DNA from: Aurelia coerulea
Lineage: Eukaryota > Cnidaria > Scyphozoa > Semaeostomeae > Ulmaridae
Direction of reading: 5' to 3'
Assembly (NCBI GenBank): GCA_039566865.1
Contig: CM076962.1
Coordinates: 6,504,743-6,568,742, forward strand
Length of the DNA stretch: 64,000 nucleotides
Under the pieces are notes generated by a model. That model was not told where the DNA came from. It made no database searches and saw only the letters and a list, made by a program, of their open reading frames with translations. Shown piece by piece: positions 44,529 through 53,926 of this stretch (position 1 is its first letter; every line of letters begins with the position of its first letter). Made by a program: the position numbers and the translations under genes.

Positions 44529-44850
44529 GCGGTATTTTGGCAATCGTGTGAGTTTAGATGTTGCCTTGCAAATGTTTTTTCACTTCTCGCAGGACGATAA
44601 AACAAAGAAATCTTAATCAGTTTACTTGGTTTGTAGCAGTATTTTGGCAATCGTGTGAGTTTAGATGTGCCTTGCAAATGTTTTTTTTTCGTCTCTCGCA
44701 GGACGATAAAACGAAGAAATCTTACTCAGTTTACTTCGTTTATAGCGGTATTTTGGCAATCGTGTGAGTTTAGATGTGGCCTTGTGAATGTTTTTTCACT
44801 TCTCGCAGAGCGATAAAACAAAGAAATCTTACTCAGTTTACTTTGTGCAT
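44529..44850 (+). repeat. ~108-bp tandem repeat, three units
   Basis: GCGGTATTTTGGCAATCGTG (second unit GCAGTA...) starts at 44529, 44636 and 44745. Each unit includes GATGTGCCTTGCAAATG, a T run, CTCGCAGGACGATAAAACAA and TCAGTTTACTT. Small length changes in the T run break any shared frame. Confidence 0.9.
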
Positions 44851-45011
44851 AAAAACTAAAAGCAAATTTTATCTAAAGAGGCTAAGCCGAGCTGGCCGAG
44901 CCAAACAAGAAATGCCAGCATGGGGTGTTCTCTCATCTTCGGTAGGGGTCCGGGAGGCTACATTCTCTTTCTCGGATATTTGGGGGTTGGGGGAACACAT
45001 GTGTTCTGTGG

Positions 45012-45220
45012 TGGAGAAAAAATCTAAACATTTTTCTCTAACCCCCAACTATTTCGGTTGCGGCGGGAGTGCACATTTGACCAGTGCATTTGAAATCCCA
45101 AACTTTGGCCCCGGTGATGAGAGAACACTGCCATTGGTATCTGGCAACTGGCAAATTTTATATTTGTGATTGTTCTCAGCTCTGAGGGGCCACATTATTT
45201 TTTCTCTGAAGCAAGAATTA
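45012..45220 (+). repeat. ~210-bp direct repeat, block B
   Basis: Near-identical to 45911-46120 (TGGAGAAAAAATC to AAGCAAGAATTA). Block A' begins directly at its right end, while the other copy is followed by LINE-D, so the junctions record a duplication or template switch. Confidence 0.88.
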
Positions 45221-45814
45221 AATAGGGATAAGAATGAAATTTTATATCCCAGTTAATTCGCGGAAGATGCTGCGAGCGTTCGTTTATAAAGGTGTCCCAC
45301 AACCTTGTTACGATTCATTTGGCTATGATGTGCGTAACTACACGTATCACTCAATTATCAGCAGATCGTTTTATTCACTTTTCTAATAATTTAGCACGCT
45401 GCATGCATTGCGTCTTGTTGTTTTTGCAAACGAAAACTTTTCAGCAGTCAGTTTTTGTGCTCGGTGATTCGTAAATTTGTTCGTTGTTACATGCGTAAAA
45501 ACACGTATCACTCAATTCCCAGAAGATTGTTTATTCACTTTTTGAATTATTTGGAACACTGCTTGCCTCGCATTTGGCTGGTTTTTAAAAGAATACTTTT
45601 ACCAGAAGCGTAGAAATAGGTTGACCAACAAAGCAGTCAATCTTTCGCAGTATGCGTTTGTAGACAATAGATTTGGAAATCTTTCGATTTGGTTTTCGCA
45701 TTCAGTTTAAAAGCCAAAATTGTGTCAAGTTGCCTTCGCATTTGGACATTGGAAGCAAAGCAGAAAGGCGTGGTAAAGATCTGGCATTTCGTAAGGTTTT
45801 GCGATTTCTTTCAC
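45221..45814 (+). repeat. 594-bp direct repeat, block A'
   Basis: Second copy of 39329-39922. It abuts block B on the left; on the right it changes abruptly at CTTTCAC into unrelated sequence. Confidence 0.85.
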
Positions 45815-45910
45815 CCGCCCACCCACAACCTAAGCTAAAATCGTACCATGCTCCTTTATTTCATGACAGGGATGTCTGTCTCTGCCATGGACATTGAGTG
45901 CACTGGTTTG

Positions 45911-46120
45911 TGGAGAAAAAATCTAAACATTTTTCTCTAACCCCCAACTATTTCGGTTGCGGCGGGAGTGCACATTTGACCAGTGCATTTGAAATCCCAA
46001 ACTTTGGCCCCGGTGATGAGAGAACACTGCCATTGGTATCTGGCAACTGGCAAATTTTATATTTGTGATTGTTCTCAGCTCTGAGGGGCCACATTATTTT
46101 TTCTCTGAAGCAAGAATTAA
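45911..46120 (+). repeat. ~210-bp direct repeat, block B' (3' boundary of LINE-D)
   Basis: Second copy of block B. LINE-D coding sequence stops resembling its relative LINE-C exactly at this boundary, so B' replaced or followed the natural C-terminal end of LINE-D. Confidence 0.85.
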
Positions 46121-47466
46121 TGTACTCTAAAAAAGCTTCAAGAATCAGTCTGTTGACAATGTGTGGAAGTTCAGAACTTCCATACAACATCAGTGAGCAA
46201 ACGAAATCGTCATCAAAGTTGGATACATCCAAGCTCAGAATTTCCGAGAGCTGGCCAAGGAAGTTTCTGCGAAGATGATCAAACAAGGGGCAATGCAGGA
46301 GGAAATGCTCATTATCCTCGTTCGCGGTACCGCAATTGCATAGTGGACTTACGATGTTGAATCTTGCCTAAACCTATGCTCATTTAATGCACTGAATTTC
46401 AAACGCAACTTTGTTAAGATTCTAGCACACTCTATATCATAAAAGCTATATACGGAGTTTTCAGTTGGCCTTATTTTGGAAAGGAGTTTTCGCTTAAATT
46501 CAGCAATAGATTTGCAACTTTTGATATCTCTATCAAGTAAATTCCATTCATAAGGGGCATTACAGAAATATGTGTTAGAAAAACGGACAGTTTTACTAAT
46601 AGACGGAGTGTATATGCGCTGATTTCTAAGATCATAGTTTGTTTGCCGTTCAGCAGGGATTTCATTGAAGAGATATTCAGGAGATTGGTTATTTTTTAGG
46701 TTGAAGAAATGACATAAGCGTCGGTACCATCTTCTACTGTACAGGGTTTCCCAGCCTAATTCATTGTAAAGTCTTTGCCTATTTGTACCCCTCCATGCAC
46801 CAGACACAGCTAGTGCTGCAGAGTATTGAGTTTGTTCCAGTTTTTGAGAAAAACCTAGTCGCATTTCAGGGTCATATTTATGGTACAACAGGTCACCATA
46901 GTCAAGATGAGGGTAGGTTAAATTAAGGACAGTTCTAGAGACATACTTGGAGAGATATTTTATAAGCCCAATTCCTCGCCTTGCCTTTAGGATGGCTGCT
47001 CTGATGTGACTCTGAAAGTTTAATTTTGAATCCAAAATCATTCCTAGATGCTTGTGTTCGTTTTCCCGCTTAACTTCATGGTTGCCTAGCTGTAAAGGTG
47101 GGTGGACAATTCTAGTTATTTTGGTAGAGAAGATAACTTCTTCGGTTTTATCCGTATTGAACTGCATTTTCCATTGCCATGCCCAAAGCCGTATTTTCTC
47201 AAGATCTCGATTCGATTCTTCAGCGCCGACAATCTCGTTTTCAATCACCGAAAACAAAGAAGTATCATCTGCAAATAGCCTGACATCACTATTCAGGTTG
47301 TCACAAAGATCATTTATATAAATAAGAAAAAACAAAGGACCCAGCACGGACCCTTGCGGTACTCCTGCAAGTACATCCTTCCACTCTGAAGTCTTCCCAT
47401 TCAAAACCACTCTTTGTTTCCGATTCATCAAAAAGTTGCGAATAAGAGCAAGTATGTTACCAGATA
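46121..47466 (-). pseudogene. LINE-D reverse transcriptase, palm to zinc-knuckle C-terminus
   Basis: Reads LALIRNFLMNRKQRVVLNG, VLAGVPQGSVLGPLFFLIY, VRLFADDTSLFS (catalytic FADD), LWAWQWKMQFNTDKTEEVIF, NEHKHLGMILDSKLNF, GIGLIKYLSKYVSR, YPHLDYGDLLYH, YSAALAVSGAWRG and LYNELGWETLYSRRW. A frameshift near 46350 precedes CNCGTANEDNEHFLLHC, the C-C-H-C zinc-knuckle-like motif, and LFDHLRRNFLGQ. The frame is otherwise open for 408 codons. It runs out at block B'. Confidence 0.9.
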
Positions 47467-48238
47467 CATTAAGTACAAAAATTTTCGGCGGATAAAATTT
47501 CGGACAATAAACTTCGGCGAAAATATTTTCGGACACATTTTTGGTATTTCGGACAAATAAATTTTCGGACAACATTTTTGACTAGTCTTTAGATCATTTA
47601 TGCAATATCACAGCAGCTTTTAAATTTATTGAAACAAAACATCTTCATAAAGTTTGGAATAGAGCCGTAGCATGTCCTAAAGTCCCTTCTAGCATAAAAT
47701 TTTCTAAAGTAGAATAGCAAAAAATTCACCGATTTTCTTGTTTCTATTCGTATTCGTCAATTTTTTGTATACTTGCTTTAAATTGTACTTGGTTGTCATA
47801 GGCACTTTAAATCTGCAAAAGGGTCTCCTTGTTCTGTGTCGTTTTGATAGCATCATTAATTTTGGCCATTTTGATATGAATTCTTTTCGAATTACATCAG
47901 CAATAGTGAGAACATGTAAATGGTGGTAGACGAAGAGGACTTTGTTGTTACTTGTTCTGACCATATGTTCTGACTATGACAATAATATTGGATTGGAACC
48001 GTATTCTTCAAAAACTTTGCATGTTTACAATAACCTTTCGTGACGTGCTGGAGATTCGATTTCAGGTTTCTTGTCTTGGTTCCAATTTTGGGCATTAAAT
48101 TCGCACTACGCATGCGCATATGTATGCAAAAATTTTCGGCGCGATAAATTTTCGGACAACTACATATTTCGGACAAATAAATTTTCGGACAAGTCTTTGT
48201 CCGAAAGTTTGTCACGCCGAAAATTTTTGCACTTAATG
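47467..48238. mobile_element. 772-bp TA-target MITE with TTTTCGGCG termini
   Basis: Ends CATTAAGTACAAAAATTTTC and GAAAATTTTTGCACTTAATG are inverted repeats, with GGCG next to them. TA flanks both sides (47465-47466 and 48239-48240), and LINE-D rejoins in frame as KCNGV then SGNILAL. The motif ATTTCGGACAA is repeated many times near both ends (47490-47575 and 48145-48200), like subterminal transposase sites. Confidence 0.88.
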
Positions 48239-48883
48239 TACTCCATTACATTTAAGTTTATGGATAAGTCTCTCATGCCATACCCTATCAAATGCCTTTG
48301 ATAGGTCAAGGAAAACTGCCCGTGTTTCTTTGTTCGGAGTATCGTCAAACGCACAGTAAATCTTATGAGTTATAAACAATAATTGATTTATGGTGGAGTA
48401 TCCAGGTCGGAAACCAGATTGGTTAGGCGTTAGTAATTGACTTTCACTCAAATGACTGTAGATTGCATCAAATAGCAGTTTTTCAAAAATCTTAGAAAAA
48501 ATAGGAAGCAAAGAGATTGGACGATAGTTAGTTTTGCATTGCCGACTCCCCTTTTTATGAATTGGAACAACATTTGCTTTCTTCCAAGAAGAAGGATAGA
48601 TACCAGTCTCTATGCACCTTTCAAAGATCATACACAAAGGTTCAACGATTGCATCATCACATATCTTAATCATAGTAACAGAAACGTCATCACATCCATG
48701 GGATTTACTGGAATCAAGGGCTTGAATGAGCTTCAGCACCCTTTCCCTGTTAATATCAAGATGCTGCAGGGTTGGAACAAAGTTTTGCACAACATTAGGT
48801 ATACTACTTGATGTTCCTGCTGAACAACACTGTGCTACAAAGTAATCATTCAGCACATTTGCTTTAGTTTCAAAATTCACCAC
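48239..48883 (-). CDS. LINE-D reverse transcriptase, fingers and catalytic DLSKAFD block
   Basis: Uninterrupted frame: ETKANVLNDYFVAQCC, KSHGCDDVSVTMIKI, YPSSWKKANVVPIHKKGS, NYRPISLLPIFSKIFEKLL, LLTPNQSGFRPGYSTINQLL, VFLDLSKAFDRVWHERLIHKL. These are RT blocks 0 to A with the first catalytic Asp. The sequence continues past the MITE at 47466. All key residues are present. Confidence 0.9.
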
Positions 48884-49048
48884 GAAAAGCCCATTTTCAA
48901 GTATCGGGGGAATATTTGGATGTTTTTTGTTGCCAGTCAGCCTGTTTAATGAAGACCAAAATGCTTTAACACCAGTATTAGGGTCTGAGAGTTTTCTGCT
49001 TAATTCTAATTTCTGGAAATAGCTTTCTTTGGCATTAGCGATTAATTT

Positions 49049-50105
49049 TTAAGTTGATTTACGAACTTCCTTTACGTTTTCCCAGTCCTCCATCCTTTTA
49101 CCTCTTTGCACAAACTTCTTGTAAACCCTGTGCTTTCGCTTTATTGCACTTTTCACTTCATGAGATATCCAGGGAGGGTCTTTGTCATTAAACCGCATCA
49201 TTTTATTAGGTATATTTTCTGAAAAAATAGATTTCAATATATCGTAAAGTTTATCTGTCATTTCATTAGATCCCATGCCATGGAAGCAATGATGCCAATT
49301 TACGTTTCTTAAACTATTTCTTATATTCAAAATATCAGCCTTGGGATAATCCCAAACAGTTCCTTTATATTGGGGTGGAAAGGGAATGGCTATATTTAGT
49401 TTCTCATAGATAATTTGATGTTGACAGAAATTATCTAAGGATGGGTTTACACCAGTCTCAACAAAAAAAGCAGGTTGGTCTGTTATTATCAGGTCAATAC
49501 AGGACATACTGTCTCCTCTTATTTTCGTGGGTTCATCAATCAATTGATATAGATTATTAGTTTCAATGAGTTCATCTAAGTCACTCCCCCCAGGTTTTTC
49601 AGTGTCCCCATGCCACCATTGGGACGATCTACAATTAAAATCTCCTGTCAATATTAACGCATGTGGTTTTTCTGCCTTTAGTTTACTGACAATGGATTGT
49701 AACCTATCCATGAACAATGCAAATTGCCCGCTATCCTGACTTGGGCTGTGATAAACAGTAACAAAGAATACTTTTTTGCGAGAGATAGATGCCTCTGTGA
49801 CAATAATTTCTTGCAACAGCTCAAATTCTTTTCTGCGCTTGATTGGCCATATCTTCCCGATAATACAAACAAACGCCTCCAGTTTTAGTGTTACATGGAT
49901 GATCATTGCGGTAAATTTCATTACTAAATCCTTCAATAATAATTTGATCATTGCTTATCGTACTATCCAACATGGTCTCTGAGAGGGCAATGATATCAAG
50001 ATGATGAACTGAATTGTAAGCCTCAAGCAAAGAAATTTTTATTTTATCCCTCGCACAAATACTATTGAGGTTCCAGTTACAAAAGTTCAAAATCTTGCTT
50101 CGTTC
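49049..50105 (-). pseudogene. LINE-D APE-type endonuclease and linker
   Basis: Begins right after the 2A-like motif with ILNFCNWNLNSICARDK, then DIIALSETMLDS (catalytic Glu), GGVCLYYRED; a frameshift near 49860; then RKKVFFVTVYHSPSQDS, LILTGDFNCRSSQWW (Asp, Asn), SCIDLIITDQP, and a region with DNFCQHQIIY where S-D-H-x is usual, so the last catalytic Asp-His pair looks altered to C-Q-H. The linker reads PPWISHEVKSAIKRKHRVYK. The frame ends at 49049; 48884-49048 carries a further frameshifted piece. Confidence 0.85.
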
Positions 50106-50129
50106 AGGTCCAGGATTTGTTTCAATATC
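50106..50129 (-). promoter_or_regulatory. 2A-like translational recoding motif (DIETNPGP) of LINE-D
   Basis: Minus-strand codons spell YSGDIETNPGP, matching the D-x-E-x-N-P-G-P consensus of 2A-like peptides, at which the ribosome skips the Gly-Pro bond and releases the upstream product. Such motifs are known in trypanosome and invertebrate LINEs, just before the endonuclease, exactly as here. The upstream ORF is now separated by a frameshift in an AT repeat. Confidence 0.85.
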
Positions 50130-50143
50130 CCCGCTATATAATA

Positions 50144-50578
50144 TTATATGATATATATAATATTTTGAAGGTAGGCAAGATACAGGCTAATTTGCATTGC
50201 AAACAGAGAGAGACGTAAGAAATGTTTCCGACAAAGAATTTTCGTTACAACCAACTTTGCGCATTGTCTTGTCATGGTAGCCATGAAGAAAACGTGAACA
50301 ACCACGAGGGGCGTGATAAACATGTAAATTTTAACTGGATCTGGAATATTTAGCACCTCTTCATTGACAGAATCCAGTGAATAATAAAGGAACCCAGCAA
50401 TAATTATAGAAATAGGAATAGTAGAAACCGATGCCCATAGGAAAAGATACAAATAGGCAATAGAACGAATACAATTTGAGACAATGCATCCAATTGGAAA
50501 ATTTTTCGTTATTTTGAGAAGTATATGAATCCCACCGGAAGCTATTCCTGCACGCCACTGTTCAATTCCTATTGGCAT
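50144..50578 (-). CDS. LINE-D N-terminal ORF, multi-pass membrane protein of unknown function
   Basis: ATG at 50578 (complement of CAT at 50576-50578), 144 codons, beginning MPIGIEQWRAGIASGG. Three hydrophobic segments are visible: about residues 40-68 (SIAYLYLFLWASVSTIPISI), 84-104 (IYMFITPLVVVHVFF) and 123-144 (LSLFAMQISLYLAYL). No RRM, zinc-knuckle, coiled coil or SGNH block is seen, unlike usual LINE ORF1s. It ends in an ATAT-rich run; a one-base shift in that run would fuse it to the 2A-like motif. It was probably the first product of the LINE-D polyprotein. An unrelated host gene here is less likely, given the spacing. Confidence 0.6.
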   Translation of the reverse strand: MPIGIEQWRAGIASGGIHILLKITKNFPIGCIVSNCIRSIAYLYLFLWASVSTIPISIIIAGFLYYSLDSVNEEVLNIPDPVKIYMFITPLVVVHVFFMATMTRQCAKLVVTKILCRKHFLRLSLFAMQISLYLAYLQNIIYII

Positions 50579-50579
50579 T

Positions 50580-51370
50580 AAGTATATCCATCTCCCTGGC
50601 CACTCAGAATTTCAATAAACAACAACCGTTGAAAACAGGCTAACTTCGTGAAGACAAAGGAACATGGACGACGTAACAAGTAAAAGAAAAACATACAGCA
50701 CTTAAAACACTTACAACAACATATGTAACACAAAGAGGGCATTGACACCATTTCACCAGGGGAATGGCAAGTCATACGCTAGGGGATTGATTCATGAGCT
50801 TGGCGGCTTTGTGTATATCATTTCATTGTTTAAGATAAACTCTACTGTATATTGTAATTTCAAAAAGAAAGCAATGAACTTTTCAATTCAAGTGGATAAA
50901 CAACGTCGTAGCGGAGGAAAATTTATACCGCGCGGTGTGTTTGCTCGATTCCTTTCGCGTGAGATTTTTAAAAGCTGGCTGAGAAGTATTGCCAAACTAT
51001 AGTCGAAGCAAAAACCTAAAATTAAAACAACATTGTCTTGAACAAAACAAAGTGATACTATTTATTTTTCTTCCTTGCGAGAGACCGAGGTACTATTTAA
51101 GAAAAAAAGACATGGAACCAAATAGGGCAGGGTGAGGCAATTTAATCCAGGTTTAAATTGAGCAAAAACCTCTACCATACTCGCTTTTACGAGGAAGAAT
51201 ATTCGTATATAACAAAACAATTTAAATATTCCCATTTTATCTCCCGCAGTTTCACATTACCACATCCTTTCCCTAACCCATCAAATGATCGTCTGACAAC
51301 ACAAAATAAACACAATATATAGTTACCACGGTCTGGAGAGGAAAATTAGATATACGGAAAAAGATGATCA
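50580..51370. other. Possible LINE-D 5' leader and unassigned sequence
   Basis: No clear gene. The stretch next to the membrane ORF (50580-50800) may be leader or promoter of LINE-D. The rest, including the 86-codon plus-strand frame at 50742-51002, has no recognised domain. Confidence 0.3.
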
Positions 51371-51373
51371 GTT

Positions 51374-51464
51374 CAGTCTTCTGAGCCTTGGTCTATTGTA
51401 TCTAATTTTTCTTTCAAATCGTCCATGGAGTCAAAAAAGATGAAATCTCCATTTGCCAGTTTTG
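51374..51464 (-). pseudogene. Short C-terminal coding fragment ending in TGA, origin unknown
   Basis: Minus strand from about 51458 gives ANGDFIFFDSMDDL, KEKLDTIDQGSED and a stop near 51376. The acidic, protein-like wording suggests the last exon of a gene or the end of an ORF, cut by the 309-bp repeat at 51465. No upstream part was found in the window. It may be chance, but 28 codons of non-random wording at a boundary are worth recording. Confidence 0.3.
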
Positions 51465-51477
51465 TGAAACATGACAT

Positions 51478-52610
51478 CAGCAAGTCCGAAATATAATTTG
51501 TACCATGTATGGTCCAAATTGGATGAACATTACTTGTTGATAATTAGGGAAGTATTTTGTGCCATATAAATGCTTTTGTGCCATCTTTTTGATAAAATTT
51601 CCTAAAAATTTTTCCGGATTTGAAACCAGCAGGTCCAAATTCTACTTTGTACCGAATTTGGAGCAAATCGAATAACCTTGATTTTTTGTCATTTTTCTGT
51701 GGGACAAAATATTCTGTCCCACTTTAGGGCACTCATATCAGTTTTGTGCAATTCTTTGGCAAAGCTGCTATGAGACATGACATCAGCAAGTCTGAAATAT
51801 ACTTTATACCAAGTATGGTCCAAATTGGATGAACAGTACTTGTTGATAATTAGGGAAGTATTTTGTGCCATATAAATGCTTTTGTGCCATCTTTTTGATA
51901 AAATTTTCTAAAAATTTTTCGGGATTTGACACCAGCAGGTCCAAATTCTACTTTGTACCTAATTTGGAGCAAATCAAATAACCTTGATTTTTTGTCATTT
52001 TCCCGCGTGGGACAAAATATTCTGTCCCACTTTAGGGCACTCATATCAGTTTTGTGCAATTCTTTGGCAAAGCTGCTATGAGACATGACATCAGCAAGTC
52101 TGAAGTATACTTTACACCAAGTATGGTCCAAATTGAATGAACATTACCTGTTGATAATTAGGAGAGTATTTTGTGCCATTTAAATCCATTTTTGCCACAT
52201 TTGTGACAAAATTTTTAAAAATGGTCTCCAGATTTGAAATCAGCAGGTCCAAATTGTACTTTTTACCAATTTTGGAGCCAATCGGTTGACTTTAATTTTT
52301 TTGGCATTTTCTGTGTGGGACAAACATTATATGTCCCATTTTAGGACACTCGTGCCAGTTTTGTAACAATTCTTTCGCACATCTGCTATGAGACATGACA
52401 TCAGCAAGTTCAAAATATACTTTGTACCAAGTATGGTCAAAATCGGATGATAATTACCTCTTGATAATCAGCAGAGCATTTTCTGACAGTCAAGTGCATT
52501 TTGTGGAAAATTTCTAAAAATGGTCTCCAGATTTGAAATCAGCAGGTCAAAATTGTTCTTTTTACTGATTTTGGAGCCAATCGGGTATTTTTTTTGTCGT
52601 ATTTGTGGTG
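51478..52610 (-). repeat. ~309-bp tandem repeat, right arm of pB-1 (minus orientation)
   Basis: About 3.6 units inverse to 25950-30370. CAGCAAGTCYGAAATATA starts lie near 51478, 51783, 52092 and 52402, a spacing of about 305-310 bp. The outermost part (52560-52643) mirrors 25894-26000 down to the terminal CCCTTTCCGCC. Confidence 0.87.
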
Positions 52611-52647
52611 TGGGGACCGATGGAGACGCAGAGGCGGAAAGGGTTAA

Positions 52648-52890
52648 GAACCGTAACAACAAAGACCATGATACCATGATTGTGGCTAAGACCGGTCTCA
52701 AAACTGGGGTTTTCTGGAAGCTTCTTACTCGGTTTTTGAGAATAACGCCAATCGAAGAGCTGCTGTTTTTGATGAAACAGGTTTTGGCAGTCACTAGATT
52801 TGAAAGTCCAAAAACACCACAAAAGTTTGCGAGCTCCTGATATGCACCATCTTCTTGGTAACGGGTATTAATGTTGACATTCATATTTGT
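52648..52890 (-). pseudogene. LINE-A endonuclease, 5'-most surviving piece
   Basis: Minus-strand frame reads MNVNINTRYQEDGAYQELA (after the usual G-D-[FM]-N block), FGLSNLVTAKTCFIKNSSSS, IGVILKNRVRSFQKT, then a decayed L-S-D-H-H region (LSHNHG in the neighbouring frame) and MVSWSLLLRFLT up to the TTAA of pB-1. It continues in the same frame at 25889. The 5' side is cut at 52953 by a CAAT MITE, so the catalytic N-terminus is gone. Confidence 0.82.
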
Positions 52891-53456
52891 TGCTAATCTA
52901 AAGCTGAATTCAAGGAGATGGAAAGGGCAGAGAAGACGAATCTAAATCTCTACAATCGTGGACAAAATATATTGGAACAACGTAAGATTCTACAATTTCA
53001 TTTGAACAACCCCCCTTTTACCCCCGATACAATGTTGTTTGGATGTTTTCAGCTTCAAGATGCCAACCAACATTGTTTCGGGGGTAAAAGGGGGTGGTGC
53101 AGATGTAAGAGTGAGAAGAACTGAGATAATCACCAAAAAATCAACTTTGTTCCAAATATTTTGTCCAGGATTGTCTGGCAAAAACATTGATTTATTAGAC
53201 TTTGCCTGTGAACAGTGAACGTTGTATAACGTTTAACTTGCTTCTTTTTCGATCAAACATGTAGCCATCATCTACATGGAGGAGAAAGAATATTTTGCCA
53301 CACCTCAAGTGACACACCCAACTAACACAAAAGAATGATTATAGAATTCAACTAAATCTGCAGTAATGATTGAATAAGGACACAATGATTTTATGCTCCT
53401 TTTAAAAACTATTGGAATCCAAATACAGCAGGGACAGTGTCATTATATGATTTGAT

Positions 53457-53690
53457 CACGGGTAACCACAAGGGCAACCACAAGGGTAACCATGATTTCA
53501 TACTATTTTTCGTTGAATAAGCACGGGTAACCACGGGTAACCACGGGTAACCATAATATTTATAAGGAAACATAACTTTCCTTTTAAATATTATGGTTAC
53601 CCGTGGTTACCCGTGGTTACCCGTGCTTATTCAATGCAAAATAGTATGAAATCATGGTTACCCTTGTGGTTACCCGTGTGGTTACCCGTG
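53457..53690. repeat. 234-bp GGGTAACC foldback, array 2 copy 1
   Basis: Same hairpin as at 21903-22136: arms of CACGGGTAACC and CAAGGGTAACC units meeting at a short loop near 53572 (GGAAACATAACTTTCC). A second identical copy is at 54656-54889. Confidence 0.88.
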
Positions 53691-53841
53691 CCAAAGCCCA
53701 TCAGTGTATACATAAGATAATTTTGATGCAAACTTGCAAGTACCACATAGTCCTAAGATCGGCCATCTTTGCGAAAAGCTGCCATATTTGTTACCATAGA
53801 GATTTTTCATGCCAAAAGACGCCATTATTTCTGAATATCAG

Positions 53842-53926
53842 TTTGTTTATTGGAATTATGGATGAATGGCCTGAACTTATTTCTCTACCAAATTATAAAG
53901 AAAAGTCAGACATGACCGTACTTGTC
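53842..53926 (+). other. Exon-like 85-bp segment inside the 974-bp unit
   Basis: An AG acceptor (TGAATATCAG) at 53832-53841 and a GTAAGT donor at 53927-53932 bound a frame encoding FIGIMDEWPELISLPNYK and EKSDMTVLV. The same segment is at 55041-55125, and on the minus strand at 22641-22725 in array 1 and in its sister units. The residues are conserved between arrays except one Leu/Val. Whether it is ever spliced is unknown; no companion exon was found. Confidence 0.3.

Larger units (their letters stand above)
46121..50580 (-). mobile_element. LINE-D: near full-length APE-type LINE with N-terminal membrane ORF and 2A-like motif
   Basis: Minus-strand order: membrane ORF (50578-50144), 2A-like motif (50129-50106), endonuclease (50105-49049), linker and RT fingers (48883-48239), a 772-bp MITE, RT palm to C-terminus (47466-46121). 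Only a few frameshifts break it, fewer than LINE-A, B or E. It shares block order and wording with LINE-C. A 5' leader may extend to about 50800. Confidence 0.85.
38834..51464 (-). mobile_element. 12.6-kb insertion block containing LINE-D, inside the right arm of pB-1
   Basis: The 13-bp sequence TGAAACATGACAT at 38821-38833 and 51465-51477 bounds the block and could be a LINE target duplication; since the flank is a tandem repeat it could also be chance. The minus-strand 3' end shows a poly(A)-signal-like AATAAAGAAAAACAA at 38834-38852, so the block may derive from one LINE insertion later enlarged by duplications and insertions (39271-46120). Treat the single-insertion reading as a hypothesis. 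Confidence 0.45.
25894..52643 (+). mobile_element. pB-1: 26.75-kb nested piggyBac-family element with inverted-repeat arms
   Basis: Ends CCCTTTCCGCCTCTG (left) and CAGAGGCGGAAAGGG (right) are perfect 15-bp inverted repeats. The right target is TTAA (52644-52647); the left is a mutated ACAA (25890-25893). LINE-A flanks continue in frame across it. Central features: a piggyBac transposase (34774-36694), inverted inner arms (33978-34585 versus 36545-37130) and outer arms of ~309-bp repeats. Subtracting nested insertions (26310-27331, 27875-29320, 30593-33968, 37546-38740, 38834-51464) leaves about 7 kb. The superfamily call rests on termini, target and transposase together. Confidence 0.82.

Noticed and set aside
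39329..45814. LTR retrotransposon with 594-bp LTRs
   Set aside because: The repeats lack TG...CA ends, primer-binding site and polypurine tract, and no gag-pol lies between them.
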